34,134 bases of DNA, from NCBI GenBank assembly GCA_045545595.1, contig JAZQBG010000040.1, forward strand, positions 1 to 34,134, given 5' to 3'. The DNA is from SIG205 sp045545595 (lineage in GTDB: Bacteria; Bacillota_I; Bacilli_A; RF39; UBA660). Positions 24,417-32,999 of this stretch are shown here, piece by piece. Position 1 is the stretch's first letter; every line of letters starts with the position of its first letter. Below the pieces are notes generated by a model. It did no database searches and was not told the DNA's origin. It saw only the letters and a list, made by a program, of their open reading frames with translations. The translations under genes and the position numbers were made by a program.

Positions 24417-25406
24417 CTATTCATTAATATTAGAATTAATATATTCTAATAAACTAACTACTTTATCATACTCCATACGCTTAGGTCCCACTATTGCTAT
24501 AGTACCTTCTTCACCATCTATGTTGTATTTACTTTTAATTATTGTAACATCCTCATCAAATTCATTTTCTGAACCTATATAGATATTAATACCTTCCTCA
24601 TTAGCCTTGATATTATTTATCAATGATTTATCTTCTAATTTGCCGATTAATCTTTTAATTTTATCGACATTATCAAATTCTGGTTGTTTTAATATGTTTG
24701 TTTTACCAACGAATTGAGTATTATGCCTATTAGCAAAATCTGTAAATACATTATAGAAGGCATTATATAGTGCTTCATGTTGTTTAACATATTTACCAAT
24801 TACTGGTTTAATTTCAAATTCTAGTTTTTCACTAACTTCATCTATTGGTGTATCAACTAACATTTTATTTATTATTTCAGTAGTTTTTTTAATTTCATCA
24901 ATCGAAATTGTTGCTTCAATCACCAAATCTTTATGCTCTACATGACCTTTATCAGTTACTACTATCGCAATTAATCTATTATTTTCTAATGGTAACACTT
25001 CTATTTGTTTTAATTTGTTTTCTTTTGACGCACTACCAAGAATAACAGATGTGTAATTAGTCATCTCAGAAATTATTTCTAAACTTTTACTTATTGCATC
25101 ACTTATTTGTAGTGAACTATTGTGAAATACTTGTTGAAGTTTTAACATTTCTTCTCCAGTCATATTCTTTGGTTTCATTAGATTATCTACATAATATCTA
25201 TATCCTTTTTCACTAGGTATTCTTCCAGATGATATATGTGTTTTTTCTAAGTAACCTAAATTTTCTAGTTCCGCCATTTCATTTCTTATAGTCGCACTAG
25301 AACATTGTAAGATTTCACATATAGAAGAAGAACCAACTGGTTTAGCATTTTTTATGTATTCTTCTACTATTAGTTTTAATACACGTTCTTCTCTTTCTCC
25401 TAACAT
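24417..25406 (-). CDS. hrcA: heat-inducible transcription repressor HrcA
   Basis: This 329-residue repressor binds CIRCE and shuts off the operon; its activity depends on GroEL in Bacillus. The N-terminal winged helix (GEREERVLKLIVEEYIKNAKPVGSS, SSATIRNEMAELENLGYLEK, HISSGRIPSEKGYRYYVD) is typical. The C-terminal GAF-like part reads EGINIYIGSENEF and GTIAIVGPKRMEYDKVV. It is the first gene of hrcA-grpE-dnaK and two CIRCE-type operators lie just upstream, so it regulates itself. Confidence 0.96.
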   Translation of the reverse strand: MLGEREERVLKLIVEEYIKNAKPVGSSSICEILQCSSATIRNEMAELENLGYLEKTHISSGRIPSEKGYRYYVDNLMKPKNMTGEEMLKLQQVFHNSSLQISDAISKSLEIISEMTNYTSVILGSASKENKLKQIEVLPLENNRLIAIVVTDKGHVEHKDLVIEATISIDEIKKTTEIINKMLVDTPIDEVSEKLEFEIKPVIGKYVKQHEALYNAFYNVFTDFANRHNTQFVGKTNILKQPEFDNVDKIKRLIGKLEDKSLINNIKANEEGINIYIGSENEFDEDVTIIKSKYNIDGEEGTIAIVGPKRMEYDKVVSLLEYINSNINE

Positions 25407-25416
25407 TACATCACCT

Positions 25417-25443
25417 CTAGCACTCTAAAATCCAGAGTGATAA
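25417..25443 (-). promoter_or_regulatory. CIRCE operator 1
   Basis: The minus strand reads TTATCACTC-N9-GAGTGCTAG, 16 of 18 bases of the CIRCE consensus TTAGCACTC-N9-GAGTGCTAA. It lies between the -10 and the hrcA start. Confidence 0.92.
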
Positions 25444-25447
25444 TTAC

Positions 25448-25476
25448 ATTATAATACTATGACTTAGCATTGTCAA
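25448..25476 (-). promoter_or_regulatory. promoter of hrcA-grpE-dnaK
   Basis: Perfect TTGACA (25471-25476), 17-base spacer and perfect TATAAT (25448-25453) on the minus strand, between the two CIRCE-type sites. Confidence 0.92.
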
Positions 25477-25490
25477 TATATGAGTGCTAA
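25464..25490 (-). promoter_or_regulatory. CIRCE-like operator 2 (one degenerate arm)
   Basis: The minus strand reads TTAGCACTC-N9-CAATGCTAA: one perfect arm (25482-25490) and one arm with 6 of 9 bases (25464-25472), with the correct nine-base spacing. It overlaps the -35 hexamer, so HrcA bound here would block RNA polymerase directly. Confidence 0.7.
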
Positions 25491-25512
25491 AAAGTGGCTT
25501 TTGTGTAAAATA

Positions 25513-25536
25513 AAAGGACCAAATTTTTGGGCCCTA
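25513..25536 (-). terminator. intrinsic terminator of the pilin-like gene
   Basis: AGGGCCCAAAA pairs with TTTGGTCCT through G-U pairs on the minus strand, followed by TTTTATTTT. It lies just after the stop at 25540. Confidence 0.75.
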
Positions 25537-25539
25537 AAA

Positions 25540-27330
25540 TCACTGTGATACTAAAACTGTTCGAAAAGTACACCTAGAAAGTGAATCACCAGTATAATTA
25601 TCAAATTGCCAAATTCCAGATTCTTCTTCATTTGAATAATAACCACCTCGAGAAATCCAAGAATAATTACTAGAAGAATATGAATATATATCATCGTGAT
25701 ACCATTTCATTGTTTCCCATGTAGCATCTCCTAATATTGTTTTTTCTAATGTTATTGTAGAAATACTTGTTCCTTGATATAAATCATAATATTTTGATTC
25801 GGAAGGGAATATAGAAAATTCGGATTTATTAATATTGTTGCCCCAATTCCCCATTACATATTCTTCGGATCCACCATTCATATCGTATATACCATATATT
25901 GTTCCTGTTGTACTTGCTCCTGTACCTGCATATTCAGTTTTTTCACCAGAACATACTGATTTAGTACACGGCGATTTATTATTATAGGAATATGTACCAT
26001 ATTTTGTAGCACTTTTTGATGTTGTTCCACCACTTCTTCCCGTATACATGTATTCGCTTTTAGCATCATACCCACTATTATTTATATATATTTCTTTTTC
26101 TGTATAATTAGTATTCCCATATTTTCCATATTGACTATGTGAAAGATATGCTACTGCTCCCCATTCAGTATTTTTCATCATGTGGGTATCAGTTGTACTT
26201 ATTAAACCATAAATATCGCTACCATTAAATGATACGTTTCCTGATGTTTCATCTAAATTTCCACCTGCAAATTTTAAGGCTGTTTTAAATTGTATGCTTG
26301 TGGGTTGATATGTAAGAGATAAAATGTCTGGTTTAATTATTGGTTCTACATTTTTACAATTAGTTGTACTTGGATCTGAATTACAAGTTTCATCACTTGT
26401 ACCCGTTTCGAATTTACCTGTCCAAAATCCTGTTAAATCATCTGATCCAAATGTAAATGCAGGGTGAGTATAATAATATTCATTTGTATTACTACCATCA
26501 CTAACCTCTTCTCTATACTGAGCTTCTGATACACCACTTGTACTTGTATTGTTTTCAAATATTATATTAATTTGTGGTGGACTTGTAACATTACTACTAC
26601 TTCCCATATTAGAAGGGATCATATATTTATATCTAGGTATCCATACCCACATTGCATTTATATCATCCATTGATATTGGAGTTCCGGGATTATTTAAATA
26701 ATATTCTCTATCATGTTTATCCCACATATCAATACATTCATCAAAATTACAAGCAGATGCCGTTGGATTAACTGTAACTGCATTTGCCCACATTTGATTA
26801 TTATAATTGTACCATTCAGAACTTAAATCAGCTACTTCCCATACATCATCTGTATCGTTATATATAACTGGTATCATACCTGACGCTAATTCAGGATAAT
26901 TCGCACCACTAGAATCTACATATATTTTATCTGACATTGGACAGATTTTTGAAGAATTGAATGTTCCTTCTCCATAGGTATAGTTTATTTTTGTATTTGT
27001 TTCAATAACGCTTTTTGTGACTTTAATATATACATTTTTAATATCAATTTGTTCATTTGTTTTTGGATTTGTTATAGGTGTTTTTATAAGATTTTTATTT
27101 GCCAATGTACTAAGTGATATATAACACTCATCTAATTCTCCAATATCTAAATTATTTTGATAATAAGTTTCTGCTGCAGTTACTATAGTTTCTTTTAGTT
27201 TTTCTAGATTTTTTTGTTTATTTCTATTTTGCATAGAAATTATACTAGGTATTGTAATTGTAGCAATTAAAACTAATAAACCTATTGTTACTATTATCTC
27301 AACTAAAGTAAATCCCTTATTATTCTTCAT
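25540..27330 (-). CDS. prepilin-like protein with C-terminal FGE/C-type-lectin-like domain
   Basis: This 596-residue protein starts MKNNKGFTLVEIIVTIGLLV, a type IV prepilin signal with cleavage G/F and Glu at +5 of the mature chain, followed by a hydrophobic stalk. Residues about 30-120 are pilin-like. Most of the rest resembles the formylglycine-generating-enzyme/C-type lectin fold: WVWIPRYKYMI, HPAFTFGSDDLTGFWTGKFE, MMKNTEWGAVAYLSHSQYG, GIYDMNGGSEEYVMGNW, and a final WISRGGYYSNEEESGIW with CTFRTVLVSQ. Such ends are typical of ligand-binding domains, including targets of diversity-generating retroelements. It is probably a surface adhesin at a pilus or membrane. It has its own promoter and terminator; no pilus-assembly genes are in the window. 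Confidence 0.85.
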   Translation of the reverse strand: MKNNKGFTLVEIIVTIGLLVLIATITIPSIISMQNRNKQKNLEKLKETIVTAAETYYQNNLDIGELDECYISLSTLANKNLIKTPITNPKTNEQIDIKNVYIKVTKSVIETNTKINYTYGEGTFNSSKICPMSDKIYVDSSGANYPELASGMIPVIYNDTDDVWEVADLSSEWYNYNNQMWANAVTVNPTASACNFDECIDMWDKHDREYYLNNPGTPISMDDINAMWVWIPRYKYMIPSNMGSSSNVTSPPQINIIFENNTSTSGVSEAQYREEVSDGSNTNEYYYTHPAFTFGSDDLTGFWTGKFETGTSDETCNSDPSTTNCKNVEPIIKPDILSLTYQPTSIQFKTALKFAGGNLDETSGNVSFNGSDIYGLISTTDTHMMKNTEWGAVAYLSHSQYGKYGNTNYTEKEIYINNSGYDAKSEYMYTGRSGGTTSKSATKYGTYSYNNKSPCTKSVCSGEKTEYAGTGASTTGTIYGIYDMNGGSEEYVMGNWGNNINKSEFSIFPSESKYYDLYQGTSISTITLEKTILGDATWETMKWYHDDIYSYSSSNYSWISRGGYYSNEEESGIWQFDNYTGDSLSRCTFRTVLVSQ

Positions 27331-27353
27331 TGTATCACCATCTTATCATAATA

Positions 27354-27382
27354 ATTATAACAATTTAAAAAAAAGAATACAA
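27354..27382 (-). promoter_or_regulatory. promoter of the FGE-like pilin gene
   Basis: The -35 is TTGTAT (27377-27382), the spacer 17 bases and the -10 TATAAT (27354-27359). A hairpin (27379-27399) with a late T run overlaps it and may end trhP2 transcripts. Confidence 0.6.
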
Positions 27383-27386
27383 TACT

Positions 27387-28586
27387 TTATAAATATTGTA
27401 CCCTTATTATGTCGTTTTTATTTACATCAAATGGTATTGGTATCTTTACAATTTGTCTTGGATGTCTTGCTACATCTAGTAGATTATTATCTTCATCTAA
27501 TAGCTTTTCTATTTTAAACTTCCTAACTTCTGTATTAGGCCCAAATATTTCTACTGTATCACCTAATTTAAAATAGTTTCTTTGTTCTATAGTAGCTATC
27601 CTTTTATCTTTATCATAATCTAGTACCAATCCTAAAAAATCTTGATTAGATAATTCTTGTCTGCCTAAATAGTATTGTATTTCTACTCCTTTATTACCAT
27701 TAAAAAATTGGTCTATGTTATCTCTATTTGCAACACGATTTAATATTTTTTCATATTTTTCTAGATTATACTTACCAGTACTTAAATATTCATCGATTGC
27801 TTTTCTATACGTATTAACTACTGTTGCTATATAGTAAATCGATCTCATTCTTCCTTCGATTTTAAATGACTTAATTCCAACATCAATCATATCACCAATA
27901 TATTTTATCATTGATAAATCTTTAGAACACATTGTAAATTTAGTATCATTTTTAATCTTGTCTTGATTATTATCATACAAATTAAAGTCCCATCTACATA
28001 TTTGACTACATCCTCCTCTATTAGAGTCTCTGTTAGTCATGTAATTTGATAAAACACATCTACCAGATAATCCAACACACATTGCGCCATGTATAAAACA
28101 TTCTGTATCTAATCCTGTTTTATTAATAATATTTTTGATTTCTTCTTTACTACATTCACGTGCTAAAACTACTCTTTTCGCACCCAATTCTTTATAGAAT
28201 ATAGCTGATTTATGGTTCATAGTTGAAGCTTGTGTAGATATATGTATTTCCATATTAGGACATACCTCTTTGATTATATTAATACACCCTAAGTCAGACA
28301 CAATTACTGCATCTACGCCACATTTTTCTAAGTCTTTGATATAATTTTCTAAATTTTTAAAATCTTTATTATGAAAAACGATATTTACTGTTACATATAC
28401 TTTTTTATTTAAATTATGTGCATAATCACACGCTTCCTTAATTTCCTCTATACTAAAATTTGTAGCATTGGCCCTCAAACTAAAATCTCTGCCACCAATG
28501 TATACCGCATCCGCTCCATACATTAAAGCCCATCTAAGACGTTCTAAATCCCCTGCAGGTGCTAAAAGTTCTACTCTATCTTTCAT
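27387..28586 (-). CDS. trhP2: peptidase U32-family tRNA hydroxylase, YrrO/TrhP2-like
   Basis: This 399-residue protein starts RVELLAPAGDLERLRWALMYGADAVYIGG and has the U32 signature ECFIHGAMCVGLSGRCVLSNY, followed by Cys-rich RGGCSQICRWDFNL. The cysteines match those thought to hold an iron-sulfur cluster in the family. In Bacillus subtilis, yrrN and yrrO (TrhP1 and TrhP2) make 5-hydroxyuridine at tRNA position 34 using prephenate. Despite the family name it is not expected to be a protease. It overlaps the preceding gene by 11 bases and is translationally coupled to it. Confidence 0.88.
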   Translation of the reverse strand: MKDRVELLAPAGDLERLRWALMYGADAVYIGGRDFSLRANATNFSIEEIKEACDYAHNLNKKVYVTVNIVFHNKDFKNLENYIKDLEKCGVDAVIVSDLGCINIIKEVCPNMEIHISTQASTMNHKSAIFYKELGAKRVVLARECSKEEIKNIINKTGLDTECFIHGAMCVGLSGRCVLSNYMTNRDSNRGGCSQICRWDFNLYDNNQDKIKNDTKFTMCSKDLSMIKYIGDMIDVGIKSFKIEGRMRSIYYIATVVNTYRKAIDEYLSTGKYNLEKYEKILNRVANRDNIDQFFNGNKGVEIQYYLGRQELSNQDFLGLVLDYDKDKRIATIEQRNYFKLGDTVEIFGPNTEVRKFKIEKLLDEDNNLLDVARHPRQIVKIPIPFDVNKNDIIRVQYL

Positions 28587-29454
28587 TTACATCACTCTTT
28601 ACTTTATATATTGTTTCAGTATATAAAAATCCTTTATTCACATCATCAGTTAATTGTTGTTCTAAAGTATTTACTATGCTATAATCAATATTATTTTCTT
28701 CATACATTTTTCTTACTTTATTAAAGTTATCAATTACTAACTCTATATTATCTATATCATAGGAATTTAATACTACATAATCTATGCTGTTTTCTAACAG
28801 CATAACATATTCATTTAAACCATTTAATATATTACCATTAATAATATGTGTACCATTATTATCTTCATATATTGAATACTTTATATTGTTATTTTCTATG
28901 TAATGAGTTTTATCAGTTTCTTTTTCTTTAATATATTTCAAATAGTTAGATAATAAAAATCTGTTTGACGAGAATATTTCAAACTTACCAAATATTGGAA
29001 CAAATAATTTTACATTAGTATTTTTCTTTATTTCTAGTATTTCAGATAATGTTATATCTGGTGAAATTAATGCACCAACAACTCCACATGTTTTATAGTA
29101 ATTAATAGTTGTATAATTAGTAACTTGATGTGTGTTTGACCATATTAAATTTATATTTAATTTTTTTTCTTTAACTATTTGTAATATTCCTAAATCATCA
29201 AATAATAATCCATTAATATCTAACTCATTTAATTCTTTTAATATATTTTCTACTAATTCTATTTTATCATCATGAATTAATTGATTAAAACTAATGTATA
29301 ATTCTTTATTATATTCTTTTCTCAATTTTTTAATTTCATCTATATCAAGTTCTAAAACATTTAATGAATTAAAATCCTTATATCCAACAATAATTGCATC
29401 AGCATCCAAATTTATTTCATTTATTGTTTTAGGCAGTAAACATATTTTATTCAT
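28576..29454 (-). CDS. trhP1: U32-family protein, YrrN/TrhP1-like
   Basis: This 292-residue protein is the shorter, more divergent partner of the pair. It has NEINLDADAIIVGYKDFNSL and IDEIKKLRKEYNKELYISFN, consistent with the U32 barrel, but lacks the full cysteine set of its neighbour. In Bacillus the yrrN product works with yrrO in tRNA ho5U34 formation. The ATG at 29454 follows GAGGTGA; a TTG eight codons earlier is rejected. An extended -10 (TGATATAAT, 29483-29491) gives a possible promoter after the terminator of the upstream pilin-like gene. Confidence 0.8.
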   Translation of the reverse strand: MNKICLLPKTINEINLDADAIIVGYKDFNSLNVLELDIDEIKKLRKEYNKELYISFNQLIHDDKIELVENILKELNELDINGLLFDDLGILQIVKEKKLNINLIWSNTHQVTNYTTINYYKTCGVVGALISPDITLSEILEIKKNTNVKLFVPIFGKFEIFSSNRFLLSNYLKYIKEKETDKTHYIENNNIKYSIYEDNNGTHIINGNILNGLNEYVMLLENSIDYVVLNSYDIDNIELVIDNFNKVRKMYEENNIDYSIVNTLEQQLTDDVNKGFLYTETIYKVKSDVNER

Positions 29455-29497
29455 ACAATTCACCTCATCAATAAGCAACGTTATTATATCATATTTT

Positions 29498-29529
29498 AAA
29501 AAAAACTTCTTAACAATTATTAAGAAGTT
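29498..29529 (-). terminator. intrinsic terminator of the second pilin-like gene
   Basis: AACTTCTTAA (29504-29513) pairs with TTAAGAAGTT (29520-29529), six-base loop, followed by a minus-strand T run. The stop codon lies within the stem. Confidence 0.9.
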
Positions 29530-30953
29530 GGAAATACTTTATTATATAAATCGTCAATAATAGCTTTTTCATCAATAAAACTACTATAATCTGTATATGA
29601 ATATAAAGATGTATCTTCATATATTTCACTAAATTTACTATTTACACAATCATCCCCATATAAGTATATATTATTATGATAACTATCATCATATGTGCTT
29701 TTTATATCATCATTTAACCCTTCTAAGAATCTACATGTATCATAGTCATCTCTTATCTTTTCGTTATTATTTATAAATACAACGTATTCATCAACATCTT
29801 CATCTACTGTTTGCTCAGACAGTGCAGATACTCCTACTTTTATATACTCATATTCTGGTCTATACCAAACTATACTAGGAAACCACCTAAGTTTTGATGA
29901 ATAATCACCAGAAAGCTTCACATAAAGGTTTGACACAAACCCAATATAATTATTTTCAATTGTCCATTTTATATTTTCATCGGCAATTTCAATTGTTTTA
30001 TAATTTTTTTCCCAATTACCCATAGAAATTGCAATATTATTATAAATATCTTGACTGTTTTCTTCTATATAATCAATTTCATTTTGTGACAATGGGTTTT
30101 GTGGAATTGTTATACTATTGGAACCACTATTATATTTACTTTTTAATTCATCAAATTCTTCCTTTGTTGAGGATACAGAGCTAGATGAACCACCATAGGA
30201 AATACAAGAAGGACCTAAGCATGTATAACCACTACCTGAACTAGTACTAGTTGTATATGAGACCATTTTCTTTGAATCTATATCTAAATTTGTATTATTT
30301 CCTTCAAGAACAGTGTCAGTATAATTATACTCATAATATTTATATGTTGATACTGTTGTTCCACTTGCACCTGAATAAGAAGAATTATAAGAATACAAAT
30401 ATATTTTATTATTTTCTGAATCAAATTTTATACCTTGCCAAGGTATTGTACTTGTACTATCATCAGCAGAAGTAGATAATGTATCACAACTATATGTACC
30501 GGTATTATTCGTATCTACATAGCAAAATCTATATTTAAGTAAGTCTCCCTCTTTTTTTTCAGAAAAAATAACAGTATCATTAATTGTTCCAACATATGAC
30601 GATTGCCAGCCATTGCTGCCAATAAGTTGACTACCTAACCCCTGCATATACACATCAAAGCCTGCCAAAGAATTGTTATATGTATAATTGCGTATTTTTA
30701 GATCAATATTAGAATCATTAAATTTGTTTTTAATATATTCCTCCATCTCACTATTTTTATCAATATATACTGTTATTTTTTTAGATACAGATGAATCTAT
30801 AGGATTAAAACCATCTTTTATATCTTCAATGTTTGTATTAAGTATCATTCTATTATTAGATAACATATATAATATATAAAATACCGTTATAAGCATTATT
30901 CCAAATATCGAATATAAAGTTGTTGATATCACAAATCCTTTTTTATTCTTCAT
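29520..30953 (-). CDS. pilin-like secreted or anchored protein of unknown function
   Basis: This 477-residue protein begins MKNKKGFVISTTLYSIFGIM, a Lys-rich leader with G/F and a hydrophobic helix as in type IV pilin-like proteins, although the usual Glu at +5 is absent. The long extracellular part is rich in Ser, Tyr, Asn and Asp, with a Cys-containing middle (TCLGPSCISYGG at about residues 245-256). I cannot name a domain. It has its own promoter and terminator and is inserted between trmR and trhP1, splitting the conserved yrr gene order. Surface function is inferred from the N-terminus only. Confidence 0.82.
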   Translation of the reverse strand: MKNKKGFVISTTLYSIFGIMLITVFYILYMLSNNRMILNTNIEDIKDGFNPIDSSVSKKITVYIDKNSEMEEYIKNKFNDSNIDLKIRNYTYNNSLAGFDVYMQGLGSQLIGSNGWQSSYVGTINDTVIFSEKKEGDLLKYRFCYVDTNNTGTYSCDTLSTSADDSTSTIPWQGIKFDSENNKIYLYSYNSSYSGASGTTVSTYKYYEYNYTDTVLEGNNTNLDIDSKKMVSYTTSTSSGSGYTCLGPSCISYGGSSSSVSSTKEEFDELKSKYNSGSNSITIPQNPLSQNEIDYIEENSQDIYNNIAISMGNWEKNYKTIEIADENIKWTIENNYIGFVSNLYVKLSGDYSSKLRWFPSIVWYRPEYEYIKVGVSALSEQTVDEDVDEYVVFINNNEKIRDDYDTCRFLEGLNDDIKSTYDDSYHNNIYLYGDDCVNSKFSEIYEDTSLYSYTDYSSFIDEKAIIDDLYNKVFPTS

Positions 30954-30977
30954 TATATCATCTCCGATTATAATACA

Positions 30978-31007
30978 ATTATATAATATTACAATTGATT
31001 ACGTCAA
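30978..31007 (-). promoter_or_regulatory. promoter of the pilin-like gene
   Basis: TTGACG (31002-31007), 18-base spacer, TATAAT (30978-30983) on the minus strand. Confidence 0.65.
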
Positions 31008-31009
31008 TC

Positions 31010-31037
31010 AAAAAAACAAATGATTTTTATTCACTTG
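31010..31037 (-). terminator. intrinsic terminator overlapping the trmR end
   Basis: On the minus strand CAAGTGA pairs with TCATTTG (31017-31023 with 31031-31037, one G-U) and seven T follow. The trmR stop codon is in the loop. Confidence 0.7.
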
Positions 31038-31614
31038 TCTTTTTTGAAACGCTAATTCCATCTCCTAAGTCATAGAATGTAGTTTTAAACTCTCTATTAT
31101 TTTTTAGGAAATCAATATAATTTTGAATTTTACGTGCTAATTGCTTAGTATTTCTATTATTAGTTAATTCCGGATTATCTACAAATCCATGAAATTTTAA
31201 ATTATCAGAAATAATCATACCATTATCATTTAAATTTAATTTATATTTTTCGAAAAATTTAATATATTGTGCTTTAGCTGCATCTATAAATATTAAATCG
31301 TATTTATTATTATCGCTATACTCTAATGCATCAGCATTGTATATAGTAATCTGATTTTCTAGTCCTACTAATTTAATATTGTTAACTGCCTCATTATACC
31401 TATCTATATCACGTTCAATAGTAGTTATTTTTATATTCTCATCTATTAATGCTATTTTAATAGCTGAATAACCTACCGCACTACCTATTTCTAAAATTGA
31501 TTTTACATTATTTTCTTTTATGTAATTAGAAATAAACTCTAATCCTTCTTTTTGAATAATTGGTATTTTATTTTCAATTGCCTTTGTTTCTATTTGTTCT
31601 ACCACTCTATCCAT
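31027..31614 (-). CDS. trmR: tRNA 5-hydroxyuridine O-methyltransferase, YrrM type
   Basis: This 195-residue SAM-dependent O-methyltransferase has motif I ILEIGSAVGYSAIKIAL at about residues 41-57, TTIERD, and YDLIFIDAAKAQYIKFFEKY with the metal-binding Asp, then GMIISDNLKFHGFV. In Bacillus subtilis YrrM (TrmR) methylates ho5U34 to mo5U34, the step after TrhP1/TrhP2. Gene order supports that role over a catechol-type methyltransferase. It overlaps mltG by 16 bases. Confidence 0.9.
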   Translation of the reverse strand: MDRVVEQIETKAIENKIPIIQKEGLEFISNYIKENNVKSILEIGSAVGYSAIKIALIDENIKITTIERDIDRYNEAVNNIKLVGLENQITIYNADALEYSDNNKYDLIFIDAAKAQYIKFFEKYKLNLNDNGMIISDNLKFHGFVDNPELTNNRNTKQLARKIQNYIDFLKNNREFKTTFYDLGDGISVSKKTSE

Positions 31615-32678
31615 AATCCAGCCTTCTTTAATTCACTTACTTTTTTATCATGTTCAGCAATTATTTTAGTAAAGTAAACATTTCTGTCTTTATCAGCAAC
31701 AAAATATAAGTAATCATGAGAATTAGCATATATTGCGGATTCTATTGCTTCCTTACTAGGATTTGCGATTGGACCAACAGGTATTTTTCCATTCATATTT
31801 GGTCCTCTAGTATTATAAGCATTATATGTATTTATTTCTTTTGTAGTTAAGTCACGTTCACTCATGTCAACTTTAAACGCATAATAAGTTGTAACATCAC
31901 TACCTAGACTCATATTTTTTTTGATTCTATTGAAAAATACACCTACAATATTTTTTCTATCTTCCAACTTTACACCTTCTAATTCAGAAAGTGATGCAAG
32001 TGTAAGTAATTCATGAACACTATAATTACTATTATCAATATCATCTTTATATTTACTTAATCTCATATCCATTTCATCAAGCATTTTCGCAAATATTTCT
32101 TTGATACCTACATTTTTATCTTCAAAAGTATAAGTATTTGGAAACAAATAACCTTCTAACGGATAATAAATACTTGGATGTTTAATTTCGTCAGTCAAAA
32201 ACCAATACTTTTCTATCAAAGAATCAATATATTCTTCATCTTCTAACACTTCATACACATTATCTTCTGTATTATTAGTATTTTCAGCAATAGTAGCTGC
32301 TATCCCTCTCATATTTAATCCTTCTTTAAAAAGAATTGTAATTGAATTAGGATCAACTGTATCACCTTCTCTTATTTTATTGATTACTTTTTCTACATCC
32401 ATACTTTGATTAAGTTCAAAATATCCAGCCTTTAAATCATTAATACCATTTATTTTTAAGTATATTTTAAATACTATTTCATTTCTAATTAATTCTTTTT
32501 CTTTTAGAATATGTGCAATATCACTAGATGAATTCCCCTCTTTTATTTCTACTAATATTGTTTTATCATTTTTACTATCCACACTACCAATACTATAATT
32601 GTATAACAAACATAAAGATATTACTAAAGTTGCAAAAAAAGCAACTAGTAATAACGCTATATTTCTTAATTTACGCAT
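31599..32678 (-). CDS. mltG: endolytic murein transglycosylase MltG (YceG-like)
   Basis: This 359-residue membrane protein has a single N-terminal membrane segment (NIALLLVAFFATLVISLCLL), a LysM-like part (VEIKEGNSSSDIAHILKEK) and the YceG catalytic domain. The catalytic Glu is in LASLSELEGVKLEDR. MltG cuts nascent glycan strands outside the membrane and ends peptidoglycan chains. The start is uncertain: the ATG at 32678 and a GTG six bases earlier both lack a clear ribosome site, and a hairpin precedes them. Confidence 0.92.
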   Translation of the reverse strand: MRKLRNIALLLVAFFATLVISLCLLYNYSIGSVDSKNDKTILVEIKEGNSSSDIAHILKEKELIRNEIVFKIYLKINGINDLKAGYFELNQSMDVEKVINKIREGDTVDPNSITILFKEGLNMRGIAATIAENTNNTEDNVYEVLEDEEYIDSLIEKYWFLTDEIKHPSIYYPLEGYLFPNTYTFEDKNVGIKEIFAKMLDEMDMRLSKYKDDIDNSNYSVHELLTLASLSELEGVKLEDRKNIVGVFFNRIKKNMSLGSDVTTYYAFKVDMSERDLTTKEINTYNAYNTRGPNMNGKIPVGPIANPSKEAIESAIYANSHDYLYFVADKDRNVYFTKIIAEHDKKVSELKKAGLWIEW

Positions 32679-32688
32679 CAACACAAAA

Positions 32689-32707
32689 GTGAGTATTAAC
32701 TACTCAC
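32689..32707 (-). promoter_or_regulatory. hairpin between yrzB and mltG
   Basis: GTGAGTA pairs with TACTCAC around a five-base loop and TTTTG follows on the minus strand. It covers the yrzB stop and lies directly before the mltG start. It could be a weak terminator or control mltG translation. Confidence 0.5.
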
Positions 32708-32999
32708 CGTTATTCCCTTCATTATTATCTTTTTTAGCTTCTTCTTGTAGTGTTTCCAAAATATTTTCAATTATTTTCCATTCTTTTTCTGTTTCAATTG
32801 GTTCTAATTTAGTATTTTCATTATTTGGATCAAATATTGAAGCATAAACTTTAATATTTCCAATTTCATCCATTGTATTATCTGTATACACTATATAATT
32901 TTTATTTGTTTCTTCTGATTCAAATGTAAATAATACTTCACATTCTATTTCTTTTCCTTCGTCATTAATTACTACAAATTTATTTTTCTTTTCTTCCAT
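32700..32999 (-). CDS. yrzB: DUF1292 protein, YrzB-like
   Basis: This 99-residue acidic protein has the DUF1292 core, FVVINDEGKEIECEVLFTFE and NYIVYTDNTMDEIGNIKVYA, and an acidic Glu/Asn tail. Family function is unknown. Position between the RuvX-like gene and mltG is the same as in Bacillus. It starts in a TAATG overlap with the upstream stop codon. Confidence 0.88.
   Translation of the reverse strand: MEEKKNKFVVINDEGKEIECEVLFTFESEETNKNYIVYTDNTMDEIGNIKVYASIFDPNNENTKLEPIETEKEWKIIENILETLQEEAKKDNNEGNNGE

Noticed and set aside
27387..29454. U32 proteins as secreted collagenases
   Set aside because: Neither has a signal peptide and their context next to a YrrM-type methyltransferase supports tRNA hydroxylation.
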